Of a stretch of 64,000 nucleotides of DNA, positions 1-9,558 are shown piece by piece. The stretch's first letter is position 1. Each line of letters begins with the position of its first letter. The translations under genes and the position numbers were made by a program. The DNA lies in contig CAUZFZ010000004.1 in the NCBI GenBank assembly GCA_963579025.1, forward strand, positions 62,001 through 126,000. The letters run 5' to 3'. The DNA comes from CAUZFZ01 sp963579025 (GTDB lineage: Bacteria > Planctomycetota > Planctomycetia > Planctomycetales > Planctomycetaceae). The notes under the pieces are model-generated. The model did no database searches and had not been told where the DNA came from. It was given only the letters and a program-made list of their open reading frames with translations.

Positions 1-2124
1 CCGATTCGCTGGCTCGACATTCCCCAACAGCGTCTGGGGGACGACGAGTTTCTGGTGGATCGCATGAACATCGAAGCGGTCGACTTTATCGAGCGGAACA
101 AGGAGCGGCCGTTCTTCCTGTACCTCAGCCATTACGCCCCGCACACCATCCTGAACGGCAAACCGTCACTGGTCGAGAAGTACCGCCAGAAGCATCCGCC
201 GGGTCAGAGCACGCGGGATCGCTGCTATCTCTGTCAGGATCATGGTCATCCTGGTGACTCATTGAATCATTGGGCACAGGACCACAATCCTCACCTGGCG
301 GCGATGCTGGAGAGCATTGACGCAGGCATCGGATTGATTGCCAGGAAGCTCGACGACCTGGGTCTCGCCGATAACACGATCTTCATTTTTACGAGTGACA
401 ACGGCGGTGAGACGAATGTGACTTCGAACGCCCCGCTGCGCGGTGGCAAGAGCCAGCTCTACGAAGGCGGAATCCGTGTCCCGATGATCGTGCGCTGGCC
501 GAATTCTGTATCGGCAGCAGCCGTGTGTGATCAGCCGACGATGAATGTGGACTTCTATCCGACGTTGCTGGAAGCCGCACGAATCGCAACGGACCCGAGC
601 CAAATGCTTGATGGTGTATCGACTCTTGCGACATGGAAGCAGCCGAAAGAAGTAAGCGGGCGCAACGCGATGTACTGGCACTACCCGCTGGATCGACCGC
701 ATTTCCTCGGCGGAAAGTCGGCGGGCGCCATCCGAGACGGAAACTGGAAGCTGATCGAAAACTTTGACACCGGAAGAGCCGAACTCTATTCACTCGCGGA
801 CGACCGGTCCGAGCAGCGGGACCTTGCAGCCGAACATCCCGCTCGGGTTTCGGACCTGAAGGCCAAACTGGCGGCGTGGCGGCATGAGGTGGGAGCACGC
901 GTCCCGTCACCACCGCTGCTGGTCGATCCACGCAAACTGTATTTCGCGGACCATTTCTCACCCGGTCAGGTCAGTGATCGCTGGTTCTTTTCCAGGGACT
1001 GGTCGGCCGAAGACGGGGTCCTGCAACACAGTGATGCAGCGACGGACGCGGGGCGTATCTTTCTGAAGGGAGCGGCCTTCCAAGACGTCATGATCCGCTT
1101 CGACTTCCAGTTTCAGAACGCTCGGGACATTCGACTGATCACCGGAGGATCGGGGCACTACAACGCGGTCGTGCATATTCAGCGGGACCATTTCTACGTC
1201 CAGACCGCGCTCGATCCGACGGGGCCCTACTTCAGTTACCGGCACGGCGAGTGTGCGTATGAATTCGACGAAGGCCGCTGGTACACGCTGACCGTCGAGT
1301 TCATCGGGGACGAGCTGGTCGCGCATATCGACCATGATCACCTGGCCTATGCGCGACATCCGATTCTGGACAGGGAACGAGACTACTTTGCGTTTCAGGT
1401 CGATGACGCTTCTGCGGCATTCGATAATGTGCAGATTCTTCAAGCGGTGAAGCATGCCAGCCGCGGCAGCAACCTGGCTCACATCGAAGCGGTTTCTGGC
1501 AGGTACCCGGTTCCGAAGTCCACCGGGGAACAGTTCGCGATCCAGAAGAGCAACGCGCACGAGTGGCTTTATCAGCGTCACGAGGCGTATCGCAAACTCG
1601 TCAAGCGAGTCGATGAACTCGATGAGAGGAACGAACGGGCGTATCCGGACGTCTTCCGATCACACAAGGAGTTTCAGGACGCAATCGCCGCGGAACGGAA
1701 GAAACTGCACGCTGAAGACCCCGAGTACAAAGAGACCCTGTTCGCGACATATCGCGCCGACCGGGCGATCGACGCGTTTCTGATCGCTCAGCAGCCCGAT
1801 GTCGGTGAGTTACCGGACAGTCGTCGCAAACGAGAGATCGAACGATTGCGTGTGCGTCACCAGAATGATCGCGCGTATCTGAAACTGGTGGCCCAACGCG
1901 ATGCCGCTCAGGTGGTATTGGAGCGGAGTTACCCGCAGCTCTTCAGAACGGACGCGGACATCACAGAATTCCGCAACGAGCAGCGAAAGTCCGTGCAGGA
2001 TGATCCAGCCTTCAGAGAGCTGATCGACGAACGGGCTGCCGCCTACCGTGCGCAGCAGGCGTATCTGTTCGAGCATGACGCGAAGCTGGCCGAACTACAG
2101 AGGCTGCTTGCGGAGGAGCAGTGA
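1..2124 (+). CDS. Multidomain sulfatase, C-terminal part (5' end outside window)
   Basis: The frame is open from base 1, so the catalytic formylglycine region lies upstream. What remains of the sulfatase fold includes the motif TSDNGGET (about nt 391-414) and the typical NAPLRGGK...YEGGIRVPMIVRWP stretch that closes the metal site and strand core. A concanavalin-like module follows (about nt 925-1440, opening LYFADHFSPG), similar in layout to DUF1080-type glycan-binding domains. The last 195 residues are highly charged and helical and contain two copies of a roughly 70-residue unit (AYRKLV...ERAYPDVFR and AYLKLV...ERSYPQLFR). Sulfatases of this group remove sulfate esters from polysaccharides in the periplasm or outside the cell. 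An internal GTG at 55 is not the real start. The substrate cannot be read from the sequence. Confidence 0.88.
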   Translation, partial: PIRWLDIPQQRLGDDEFLVDRMNIEAVDFIERNKERPFFLYLSHYAPHTILNGKPSLVEKYRQKHPPGQSTRDRCYLCQDHGHPGDSLNHWAQDHNPHLAAMLESIDAGIGLIARKLDDLGLADNTIFIFTSDNGGETNVTSNAPLRGGKSQLYEGGIRVPMIVRWPNSVSAAAVCDQPTMNVDFYPTLLEAARIATDPSQMLDGVSTLATWKQPKEVSGRNAMYWHYPLDRPHFLGGKSAGAIRDGNWKLIENFDTGRAELYSLADDRSEQRDLAAEHPARVSDLKAKLAAWRHEVGARVPSPPLLVDPRKLYFADHFSPGQVSDRWFFSRDWSAEDGVLQHSDAATDAGRIFLKGAAFQDVMIRFDFQFQNARDIRLITGGSGHYNAVVHIQRDHFYVQTALDPTGPYFSYRHGECAYEFDEGRWYTLTVEFIGDELVAHIDHDHLAYARHPILDRERDYFAFQVDDASAAFDNVQILQAVKHASRGSNLAHIEAVSGRYPVPKSTGEQFAIQKSNAHEWLYQRHEAYRKLVKRVDELDERNERAYPDVFRSHKEFQDAIAAERKKLHAEDPEYKETLFATYRADRAIDAFLIAQQPDVGELPDSRRKREIERLRVRHQNDRAYLKLVAQRDAAQVVLERSYPQLFRTDADITEFRNEQRKSVQDDPAFRELIDERAAAYRAQQAYLFEHDAKLAELQRLLAEEQ
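1585..2076 (+). repeat. Two tandem ~70-aa helical repeats in the sulfatase tail
   Basis: Unit 1 spans about 1585-1794 and unit 2 about 1873-2076. Shared positions include AYxKLV, a Glu/Arg-rich spacer, ER-x-YP-x-x-FR, a Lys/Arg-rich helix, DPxxxE and a final R-A/Y-x-A-x-x-A-x-L segment. The repeats are seen at protein level only; DNA identity is low, which implies an old duplication. Confidence 0.6.
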
Positions 2125-2561
2125 TGAGTGCGGTGTGCCCTGCTCGTGCTGATGGCGAAACAAACTGTAGGGATTCTGCGGGATTTTCTGTTGAGCGGAT
2201 TCGGCGGTCTGCGTTGCCATCGTGGGTGCGACAATCAACCAGCGTCACACACTGACGGTGGCGTATCGTGACAAACCCGTGCCGTTGTACTGTCCGATTC
2301 CCGGACTAACGAATGGCCTGACCTCAAGGTGATGAAAGTCCTTGACGGCGCGTGGACGAACGCATGATCCTGAGGCAGGATAGATTGCGGAATTCCGGTA
2401 GGCGTCGTGAAGCTCTTCGGTTCTGGTGCGTCAAACGGCTGTGTCGTGCCAGACTCACAGAGTTAGACTGCGTCCGGCCTATCCTGCTTATTACAGAATC
2501 CAGACTGACGCGTCCTACTGTCGTGCGGCCGGCGGCTGCCGGCTGTCTCAGGAGAAACCGA
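2125..2561. other. Intergenic region without a recognised gene
   Basis: This is a 437-base gap between the sulfatase stop and the ribosome binding site of the DUF1598-like gene. An open frame extends the downstream gene upstream to 2352, but the extension is Arg/Cys-rich with no signal character and is not believed. A small dyad (ATCCTG-AGG-CAGGAT, near 2367-2381) has no T-run. No tRNA or clear promoter was seen. Confidence 0.5.
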
Positions 2562-4592
2562 ATGTCGTTGCGAATTCAGAGAGACTCGAGTACCCGAGGT
2601 CGGCGGGGATCCGGCGACACAGTGCTGATCGCCGCGAGCGTCTGTGTGGCGTTGCTCATCGCGGGTGGGTTTTTCACGTATCGGCTGAGCGCAGTTCGCC
2701 AGTCCGACGAGTCTCGTCACCAGGCCGCCGTGGCGGAACTTAAGGCTCAGGCAGCCAGCATGCACGCGCGTTCGGCTCGTAACGATGCCGTGACGACAGC
2801 TCCTGAAAGCGTCTCCGAATCTGCAGACGCCAATACGTACGAGGACGCCAGCGAGCTACTCGACGTCCCCGTCGCTTCGCTACCGGAACCGGGCGAGCCC
2901 GTTTACGTCACGGCATTGCCTGACACGACTCGTGCTGGCGTTGTTGTTGAGCGACGGGAACTGGTTGTAGCTCACCTGGAATTCGGGGAGTTTGAACGGG
3001 CCGTCCAGGCGGCAAGAGGTGCCGACGATGCTGAAGAACGATCGGCTTTGCTGAGTCTGGTGGCTGATGCTCAGATGAAGATTGGCGATCTGGGTGCCGC
3101 GCTCGGCTCCATCCGAACGATGCCGGGTTACAACGAACGACGTATTGCCCGCGACCGGCACAGCCAGCAGCTGGCCCTGGCCGGTGGACAGGGTGCCAAC
3201 TTCCAGCCGCTGATCGATCTGATCATGCAGGAAACCGATGGACTGTGGGAAGACATCGACGGTTCTGGCGGAACGATCTCTGAGTTCGAACAGGGTGTGC
3301 GCGTCGATCCAACGGGAGTGCTCAAGCAACTGACTCAGGAAGAACAAAGCGAGCGGCTGAAGGACGTGGGTGTTCGCGTACGGAATGCTCTGCTGAACGA
3401 TGAGCTGGCACAGGTCAGCGATCTGCGTGTCATCTCGCTTCCACGTCTGGAACGTGCCGTGGCCCAACGTCTGAGTGAAGGTCGCGAGCCGACTCGTTCG
3501 CAGAAGCTCCTCGGCGGACTGACTTCAATCAAACACGTTTTTGTTTATCCCGAAGACGGCGAGATCGTGATTGCCGGTCCGGCGGAAGCCTGGAAGTACA
3601 ACAGCGACGGCCTGCCGGTGGGCGTGGAGTCCGGACGTCCGATTCTGCAGCTTGATGATCTGGTCGTGATTCTGCGGACATTTTCCGCAACCGATCAGCG
3701 GTTCTTCTCGTGCTCGATCAACCCGCGACCGGACGGTCTGAAGCGTCTGAAGTCGTTCGTCGAATCGACCAGCAGCAGTCCGCTGCGTCCGGGTGCCGGA
3801 GTCCGCAACTGGGTCAGCCAACTGCAGACGGAGCTGGGTCGGCAGGACATCGTCTTCAAAGGAATCGATCCCGAGTCACGAGTGGCGCGGATTATCGTCG
3901 AGGCCGACTACCGCATGAAGATGATCGGAATCGGCAAGTACGACTTCGAGAACGGCTCGCGAATTCCCAGTATCTTCGACCTGATGACTCCCGAAGAACG
4001 CCGCTCGTCGAAGCTGGACGCGCTGCGGTGGTGGCTGACCATGCAGTACGACTCCGTCCTGCATACACCAGACCGCGACGGATACGAGTTTGTTGGTTCG
4101 TCCGTGCTGTGTCTGTCCGAGAACCAGTTTCTGAACGCTCAGGGACAGCAGGTTCTGACCGGTAAGTCGGAAGGTTCGAATCGAGTCTTCGCCGAAACCT
4201 TTACCGCTCACTATGAACAGTTGGCAGCCCAGGACCTTGTGTTTGGTGACCTGAGAAACGTCTTCGACCTGGCCCTGGTGGCTGCAATCGTGCACAACGA
4301 AGGCGCCGCTCGTCGCACAGGCTGGGACGACTACGGAGTCTTCAGCAACGCCGGCTCGTACCTCACACAGCGGCATGATGCTCCACTGGAAGTCGACTCG
4401 GTTGTGAATCACCGTGTTTTCGGCGGACGCGACATCGTCGTTCAGGTAGCCGGCGGTGTGCGGGCCGATCTGAGTCGCGTGTTTGCGAATGCCAAAGTCT
4501 TTCGCGAAGGTCAGCGAATGGAGAGCACCGTCGACTCCGCGAGATCTTCCGACGATGTGGCTCCGCGCTCCTGGTGGTGGGACGCTCGCTGA
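2562..4592 (+). CDS. Membrane-anchored DUF1598-like planctomycete protein
   Basis: The protein has 676 residues from the ATG at 2562, which sits 6-7 bases after AGGAGA; the longer open frame from 2352 is rejected. A basic N-terminus (RDSSTRGRRGSG) and a hydrophobic segment at about residues 19-41 indicate a single membrane anchor with the bulk outside the cytoplasm. A linker rich in Ala, Glu and Ser follows. The central part (RVISLPRLERAV, then a block with FVYPEDGEIVIAGPAEAW) resembles DUF1598, a family of unknown function found mainly in planctomycetes. The family call is from memory of that pattern. The gene stands alone, converges on the DUF1571 gene and ends before a strong terminator. 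Confidence 0.72.
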   Translation: MSLRIQRDSSTRGRRGSGDTVLIAASVCVALLIAGGFFTYRLSAVRQSDESRHQAAVAELKAQAASMHARSARNDAVTTAPESVSESADANTYEDASELLDVPVASLPEPGEPVYVTALPDTTRAGVVVERRELVVAHLEFGEFERAVQAARGADDAEERSALLSLVADAQMKIGDLGAALGSIRTMPGYNERRIARDRHSQQLALAGGQGANFQPLIDLIMQETDGLWEDIDGSGGTISEFEQGVRVDPTGVLKQLTQEEQSERLKDVGVRVRNALLNDELAQVSDLRVISLPRLERAVAQRLSEGREPTRSQKLLGGLTSIKHVFVYPEDGEIVIAGPAEAWKYNSDGLPVGVESGRPILQLDDLVVILRTFSATDQRFFSCSINPRPDGLKRLKSFVESTSSSPLRPGAGVRNWVSQLQTELGRQDIVFKGIDPESRVARIIVEADYRMKMIGIGKYDFENGSRIPSIFDLMTPEERRSSKLDALRWWLTMQYDSVLHTPDRDGYEFVGSSVLCLSENQFLNAQGQQVLTGKSEGSNRVFAETFTAHYEQLAAQDLVFGDLRNVFDLALVAAIVHNEGAARRTGWDDYGVFSNAGSYLTQRHDAPLEVDSVVNHRVFGGRDIVVQVAGGVRADLSRVFANAKVFREGQRMESTVDSARSSDDVAPRSWWWDAR

Positions 4593-4630
4593 ACAGCTCG
4601 TTCCTTCACGTCTCTGCTGACCATGTGTCA

Positions 4631-4680
4631 AAAAACGGAAAGCCCGGCCTTTGATTTCTCAAGGACCGGGCTTTCTTTAT
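4631..4680. terminator. Bidirectional rho-independent terminator
   Basis: The stem AAAGCCCGG (4639-4647) pairs with CCGGGCTTT (4666-4674) and is extended by CCTT/AAGG with one bulged A. It is flanked by an A-run on the left and a T-rich tract on the right, so it can act on both strands. It lies between the convergent DUF1598-like and DUF1571 genes. Confidence 0.85.
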
Positions 4681-4699
4681 GACGTTGCCGAGCGCTGGA

Positions 4700-5515
4700 T
4701 CAGTAATCGTAGCTCGGATTAGACGTGCTGAAGTCAATGTCTCGCAGGCCGATATTCGTCTTCAGGTCCATGTAGGTGTACTGCTCAATCATGGGCGGTC
4801 GCACACCCTTGCCCGACGGGAATCCGAACTGTTCGACCCGCACGGGCAACTCAGTCTCACGAGTGACGTACAGTCGCGATCGATAGAACACCACACCTTT
4901 GCGGGGCCGCGGCTGCGTACTCTCGTAGACGCGGCAGGAGACGTTGCCCACTTTGGCGTTGGCGTAGTATTTCACCTGCAGATCGTTGTACTTCAGGTCA
5001 GTTCCCCATTGCGTGGCAATCGCCGTGACCATGTTCCGCATACCAATCTTTGTAATCGGATAGCGGCTCTCTTCCAGGGCCTGAGCGGAGTTCGGCGCGA
5101 TGCTGACAGTCCCCGCAATTTTTTCGATACCTGTTCCATGTGCCAGCAGGTTGCCACCGTTCTGCCCTGCCACGTAAATTACCTCGCGTCCGGTATGCGG
5201 CTTCAGGAAGCCGAGATACACGCTGAAAGGCTTTTCGCGAACCTTCAGGTTCATGTTGTGGATCACCTGTCCGCCACGCACGTTTTCGTGCTTGAAGAAT
5301 GTGGCGGAGTAGTCTTTGACTTCATCCAGTCGTTGCAGAGTCTCACTGGCCAGTCGGAGGGGCGGTGCGAGATCGTGCCCGGTCCGAGTGGCTCCGGCCA
5401 CCAGAGCGGCAATCCGCGTGTCGGCGGCGGAAGCAACTCCACCAAGTACGCCAACACTGCCGGCTGCCAGAAGACCACCCAGAAACTCGCGACGGGTCGG
5501 AAGATTGAGACTCAT
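4700..5515 (-). CDS. DUF1571 family protein with twin-arginine signal
   Basis: The protein has 271 residues. The start ATG at 5515 is preceded by GGAG at 8 bases, which favours it over an in-frame ATG 10 codons upstream. The N-terminus carries the twin-arginine pattern PTRREFLGGLLAAG and then an Ala/Gly-rich hydrophobic run ending in AASA-like residues, so export in folded form through Tat is predicted. The remainder (LQRLDEVKDYSATFFKHE, then KPFSVYLGFLKPHTGREVIY) matches DUF1571, a beta-rich family of unknown function with a LolA-like look. Its closest neighbour is convergent and it appears monocistronic. The biochemical role is unknown. Confidence 0.82.
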   Translation of the reverse strand: MSLNLPTRREFLGGLLAAGSVGVLGGVASAADTRIAALVAGATRTGHDLAPPLRLASETLQRLDEVKDYSATFFKHENVRGGQVIHNMNLKVREKPFSVYLGFLKPHTGREVIYVAGQNGGNLLAHGTGIEKIAGTVSIAPNSAQALEESRYPITKIGMRNMVTAIATQWGTDLKYNDLQVKYYANAKVGNVSCRVYESTQPRPRKGVVFYRSRLYVTRETELPVRVEQFGFPSGKGVRPPMIEQYTYMDLKTNIGLRDIDFSTSNPSYDY

Positions 5516-6207
5516 AGATTGCTCCAGACAGGCCTGCGAAGCCAACGCTCGTTCGTCAGCGACATGCAGATTTGAATGTGATCCCGACCGTCCATGCCGG
5601 AACTTCGATCGGCCACTGACGTTTCATCGGTCGGCGACTGGAATCAATCAGTGCGATTTCCCGACTTTGGGATCGATCCACGGACGAAATGCATCCGAGG
5701 TCCGGTTAGCCCGTACAGGCCGTTCACATTGGCCCGAATGCTTTGACCTATCGTTACATTCCAGGAAATTGCGCGACCGGTCTGATCAGACTTCGTTGCC
5801 TGACATGGCCATTTTTCGGCCCGGCGAAAGCGGGCCGCGACTCGCGTAGTGTGCTGTCGCGCGGGGTGAGCACCAGCAGCATGGCTCTTCGACAAAGCAG
5901 GCATGCGTGATCGATGCGCGACTGGCTAACAACTGAAACTGGCCTCAGTGCCGACAACGCGCAGGTGCCGAGCAGAAAGCCCTGATGCTGTGAAACACGG
6001 GGCCGGGGCTGATCCTGAGCCCAGGTTGATCTTGAATGGAATCAGCTCGTAGATTGCCGCACCACTAGCTAATCTGCACTAATTGGCGCTCGTGATTCAC
6101 GTGACGACTCTCACCCGGATTAGCGAAAATCAGTGTCCATTAGTGTTCGTTTCTGGCCGGGAACGAAACTTGACTCAACTGCAACATGCCTTGATGAATA
6201 AGAGTCG
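5516..6207. other. Long intergenic region with a degenerate CACTAAT-type repeat
   Basis: This 692-base gap separates the DUF1571 start from the end of an amidohydrolase gene. No credible ORF is present. Bases 6069-6149 contain irregular repeats of C(A/G)CTAAT on both strands, treated as a separate repeat entry. The rest shows nothing I can name; the promoter of the DUF1571 gene should be within its first 200 bases. Confidence 0.5.
6069..6149. repeat. Dispersed CACTAAT/CGCTAATC repeat, copy A
   Basis: The segment contains CTAATC, CACTAAT, GATTAGCG, ATCAGTG and CATTAGTG in close series. The reverse complement of 6118-6149 matches the second copy at 9559-9590 at 24 of 32 positions, sharing GAACACT, CTGAT, TCGC and AATC. 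No coding capacity. Confidence 0.55.
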
Positions 6208-7086
6208 CTAAAGCTGCCGGCCTTTCTTGCGAAGTATCGGGCTCAGGAGTTTCCGATAGTTCTCGCCGAGGATCAGACGTTTGTCTTCTTCGGTGATTTC
6301 AGCGCCGATGATCTTGCCCAGCTCAGTACCGAGCGAACGCGAGGGCAGGTGGCTGCCGAAGACGATCCGTTCGGCGCCAAGCTCGCGTACGGCCATTTCA
6401 ATAAAGCCGGCGGTTGCGTCAAAGCCGGATGTTTCGACAAGCACGTTCGGTGAATCCCGCACGGCACGAATTCCACGCTGCCACTCACCACCGGCATGCG
6501 CGCACAGGAATCTCTGTTCGGGATACCTGGCGGCCAGTTCGGCCAGCTCGGACGGAGTTGATTCTCCCGGCCCCTGCTTACCGCCGGTCTTGAACCACGT
6601 GTGCTGCATGATCACACCACTCAGATCCGCGATACGTTCCACCAGCGGGTACATATTGCGATGCGTGCAAGTCATTGCGCCCGGTCCGCTTCCGGGAAAG
6701 TAGACGCCCAGCATGGGTCCGTCGCGCAGCCAGCGATTCAGAGCATCAAGCGACGCGCGAACGTTATTCGCATTGAGCTGAATCATTCCCAGCAGAAGAT
6801 CCGGCCAGCGGTCGATCGCTTTCAGAATGACGTCCGGCCGCGACCGAGCCAGCACTTCAAAATCAGCATCGGAAGTTGTTCCGGTGCCGACATGCGGGAA
6901 GTAGCAGAGTTTTTCGAAGCCGCCCGTTCTAACGGCAGGCAGCGACCGTTCGATGTCGGCAATCAGCCGACTGCTACCGTCGGGTCCGGGATGAGAATAG
7001 GACGGTGTGAAGTAGGAATCCCAGATACGGTATTCCCTTAATTGCTGCGGTGATGGCAATCCGAGTTGTATGGCAGCCGCGTTCAT
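6208..7086 (-). CDS. Amidohydrolase-related metal-dependent hydrolase
   Basis: The protein has 292 residues with the shape of Amidohydrolase_2 (TIM-barrel) proteins: DSYFTPSYSHPG near the N-terminus in place of the usual HxH, a central NMYPLVERIADLSGVIMQHTW strand-helix unit, CAHAGGEW, and a C-terminal ERIVFGSHLPSR followed by LILGENYRKLL. The catalytic pattern is altered compared with classical amidohydrolases: the first metal HxH is not obvious and the final Asp is replaced around GSHLPS. No signal peptide is seen. Its ATG overlaps the TAA of the preceding gene (TAATG), so it is probably translationally coupled to it; the two proteins look like paralogues of one module. The substrate is unknown. 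Confidence 0.75.
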   Translation of the reverse strand: MNAAAIQLGLPSPQQLREYRIWDSYFTPSYSHPGPDGSSRLIADIERSLPAVRTGGFEKLCYFPHVGTGTTSDADFEVLARSRPDVILKAIDRWPDLLLGMIQLNANNVRASLDALNRWLRDGPMLGVYFPGSGPGAMTCTHRNMYPLVERIADLSGVIMQHTWFKTGGKQGPGESTPSELAELAARYPEQRFLCAHAGGEWQRGIRAVRDSPNVLVETSGFDATAGFIEMAVRELGAERIVFGSHLPSRSLGTELGKIIGAEITEEDKRLILGENYRKLLSPILRKKGRQL

Positions 7087-7961
7087 TAGCTGGTTTTCCC
7101 AAGGACCTGCTCGGCGTTCTGTGAAAGAACGGCACGCAGTCCCATTTCGTCCAGTACGGCGGATTCATGGACGCGAATCAATGCCGCTTCCGGAATAAGA
7201 AACGGCGTGTGTGTTCCAAACAGCACGCGTCCTGCCGGGACACTCTTAACCAGATTCGGGACTCCATCCGTTGACTCAACACGAGCCGTATCGAAGAAGA
7301 CGCCGGGAGTCTCCGCCATCCGATCGAGCAGCGTCCCCCGCAGCCGATGATTGAGAATCTGTACTCGCATGCCAGGCAGTTTCGGCATCAATGTGGTCAG
7401 CGGTGCGAGATCGACATCGGGCACTCGGACCATAGGGTGCTGAGTTCGCGTGTCTTCCATGGCCGCAGCAATCTGGACGATGAGACCCGAGGCGTTTGCG
7501 ATTTTCAGAAGCCGGGTGAAACGCGGATCATCGAGCGAATATCCATGGTAGTTGGGATGCACGCGGACGCCTGGCATGTTGTGTTCGTCGATGCACCGAC
7601 GCAGGTCGCCTTCCCAGCCCGGCAGTTCCAGGTTAATCGAACCGATGGGAATCAACTCGGTCCGCTTCCGGCACACAGCAGCCAGACGCTGATTCACTGC
7701 AGTGATATCGCGGTGCAGAACACCTTCAAAACTTCCCGCCCAGGCCTGGGCGATTCCCAGTGAATGAAGTTTCTTAACGAGGTCGTCGGGATCGTTGAGT
7801 GGCAAGCGCCGGAACGGCCATTGGAACAGGCTGACGTTGGTGTCGACGATGCGGAATTGGTGTACGTCATTGTCGTCCGCCGATCTCCCTTTCACGGGAA
7901 GCAGAACGGACGTCGTTCCAGCAGCAACGGCAAGATTGAGAACATCGCGGCGGTTCAACAT
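7086..7961 (-). CDS. Amidohydrolase-related protein with export signal
   Basis: The protein has 291 residues. The start at 7961 has GAGGAA about 9 bases upstream. The N-terminus MLNRRDVLNLAVAAG carries a twin-arginine-like signal followed by a cleavable hydrophobic stretch. The mature part follows the Amidohydrolase_2 layout: IVDTNVSLFQWPFRRL near the start, GVRVHPNYHGYSLDDPRF in the middle, and VLFGTHTPFLIPEAAL with SQNAEQVLG at the end. It shares its architecture with the downstream gene, which it overlaps by one base. Export of this protein but not of its partner is odd and could mean one start is misplaced or that they act in different compartments. Confidence 0.75.
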   Translation of the reverse strand: MLNRRDVLNLAVAAGTTSVLLPVKGRSADDNDVHQFRIVDTNVSLFQWPFRRLPLNDPDDLVKKLHSLGIAQAWAGSFEGVLHRDITAVNQRLAAVCRKRTELIPIGSINLELPGWEGDLRRCIDEHNMPGVRVHPNYHGYSLDDPRFTRLLKIANASGLIVQIAAAMEDTRTQHPMVRVPDVDLAPLTTLMPKLPGMRVQILNHRLRGTLLDRMAETPGVFFDTARVESTDGVPNLVKSVPAGRVLFGTHTPFLIPEAALIRVHESAVLDEMGLRAVLSQNAEQVLGKTS

Positions 7962-8007
7962 GGACGACGTTCCTCGTACGGCGGAATGGTGTTCGCTCGC
8001 CGCATGT

Positions 8008-8046
8008 CCCCTCTCCCCTGCGGGGGAGAGGGTTAGGGAGAGGGGG
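8008..8046. repeat. CCCTCTCCC/GGGAGAGGG hairpin element
   Basis: Bases 8008-8018 (CCCCTCTCCCC) pair with 8022-8032 across a short TGC loop, followed by a GGGAGAGGGGG tail. Elements of this shape recur between genes in many GC-rich bacterial genomes. It lies in the 133-base gap between the DUF1501 stop and the first amidohydrolase start. Confidence 0.7.
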
Positions 8047-8094
8047 CAGCCGACAGTCAGTTGTTAATCGAGCAATCCACAGCAACCTCAGGCA

Positions 8095-9552
8095 TTACAG
8101 AATCTCGGTCACCACTCGTGGCGGCTCGAATCCCGTGAGCCGCTCTTCCAGACCACTTCGCGAATAGAACAACTCCTGATGATGCAGTCCCAGCAGATGG
8201 AGAATCGTGGCGTGAAAGTCGTGAACGCTGACCGGGTTCTCAACCACGCTGTGGCCGAATTCGTCCGTTGTTCCGTGACTCGTTCCACCTCGCACACCAC
8301 CGCCGGCCATCCATGAGGTGAAGGCCTGCATGTTGTGGTCACGACCCGAGTAACCGGCAGCGGACTTCTGTGTTGTTGGAGTGCGACCAAATTCGCCGCC
8401 CCAGATAACCAGAGTCGAATCCAGCAGACCACGCTGCTTGAGGTCGCGCAGCAGCCCAGCAACCGGCTTGTCCGTCCGCAGACACGCGCCCTGATGATTC
8501 GAGGCAAGATCGGCGTGACTGTCCCACGGTTGTTCCTCCATGAATATCTGTACGAATCGCACCCCGCGTTCCACCAGTCGCCTCGCCAGCAGACAGCGTC
8601 GGCCAAATGAGTCCGTCCATTTTTCACCGACACCGTACATCGAGTGCGTGTGCTGAGCCTCACGTGACAGATCAAGCGCTTCGCCCGCCGACAACTGCAT
8701 GCGCGCCGCGAGACTGTACGAATCGATGCGCGCATCGAGTTCCGGATAGTACGGACGATCCTTGCGGTGAATGTTGTCCAGCCGATTCAGCAGCCCACGC
8801 GCCGATTCGGTCACGGCGGAAGGTTGTTCATACTGCGGCTTGAGATTGAGGATTGGCGAACCTGTCGGCCTGAAGCGTGTGCCCTGGAAAAGTGGAGGCA
8901 GGAACCCTGCCGTCCAGTTGCGAGTTCCGTTCTTGGGTGGGCCAAGAGGATCGTTCAGCACGACGTAGGCCGGCAGATTCCTGTTTTCCGTACCCAATCC
9001 GTAAACCGTCCACGCGCCCAGCGTCGGGTATCCCATAAACAACCGACCGCTGTGAATCTTGTAAAGCGCGTTGTCGTGATTCGGATGGTCAGTCCACATC
9101 GAATTGATGAGGCACATATCGTCGGCCATTTGAGATGTGTGCGGCAGGACGTCGGCCATCCACATCCCCGATTCCCCGTGTCGGTCAAAGCTGTACCGCC
9201 CGCCCATCATCACGCCGATGTTGTTGGTGCTCTGATTCCCGATATCTTCGACGTCACCCGGATACGGTTTTCCATCCAGCCGGTTCAGCTCCGGCTTTGG
9301 ATCGAACAGGTCCATTTGACTCGGTCCTCCATTCATAAAGAGCTGGATAACCGATGTCGCTTTGGCCCGGTGATGGGTCTCTTTGGGCTTGAGATTGAAG
9401 GCCTGCGGTTGTTTCAGCGTTTCGGATTCCGCCGCGGCAAGTGCGGACGTGCCTCCGAAGAAGTCGTGACACAACAAATGGGTCAGCGCCGCGCCAAGCA
9501 CACCATCACTGGTGCGGGCAAAGAAATCGCGACGTGTTGGTTGGTTGTTCAT
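8095..9552 (-). CDS. DUF1501 domain-containing protein
   Basis: The protein has 485 residues from the ATG at 9552, chosen because MNNQPTRRDFFARTSDG gives the expected twin-arginine N-terminus; an ATG 12 codons upstream lies inside a dispersed repeat. The body matches DUF1501, a sulfatase-like (alkaline-phosphatase fold) family: VIQLFMNGGPSQMDLFDPKP, TDHPNHDNALYKIHSG, then LVIWGGEFGRTP and a late GRDHNMQAF...GGGVRGG segment. It follows the PSD1 gene by about 100 bases, the usual pairing in planctomycetes. The pair is generally thought to act on glycans in the periplasm, but no activity is established. Confidence 0.92.
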   Translation of the reverse strand: MNNQPTRRDFFARTSDGVLGAALTHLLCHDFFGGTSALAAAESETLKQPQAFNLKPKETHHRAKATSVIQLFMNGGPSQMDLFDPKPELNRLDGKPYPGDVEDIGNQSTNNIGVMMGGRYSFDRHGESGMWMADVLPHTSQMADDMCLINSMWTDHPNHDNALYKIHSGRLFMGYPTLGAWTVYGLGTENRNLPAYVVLNDPLGPPKNGTRNWTAGFLPPLFQGTRFRPTGSPILNLKPQYEQPSAVTESARGLLNRLDNIHRKDRPYYPELDARIDSYSLAARMQLSAGEALDLSREAQHTHSMYGVGEKWTDSFGRRCLLARRLVERGVRFVQIFMEEQPWDSHADLASNHQGACLRTDKPVAGLLRDLKQRGLLDSTLVIWGGEFGRTPTTQKSAAGYSGRDHNMQAFTSWMAGGGVRGGTSHGTTDEFGHSVVENPVSVHDFHATILHLLGLHHQELFYSRSGLEERLTGFEPPRVVTEIL

Positions 9553-9558
9553 AGTTCT

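Noticed and set aside
4679..5575. 298-codon plus-strand frame opposite the DUF1571 gene
   Set aside because: The minus-strand frame has a ribosome binding site, a Tat signal and family motifs; the plus frame has none.
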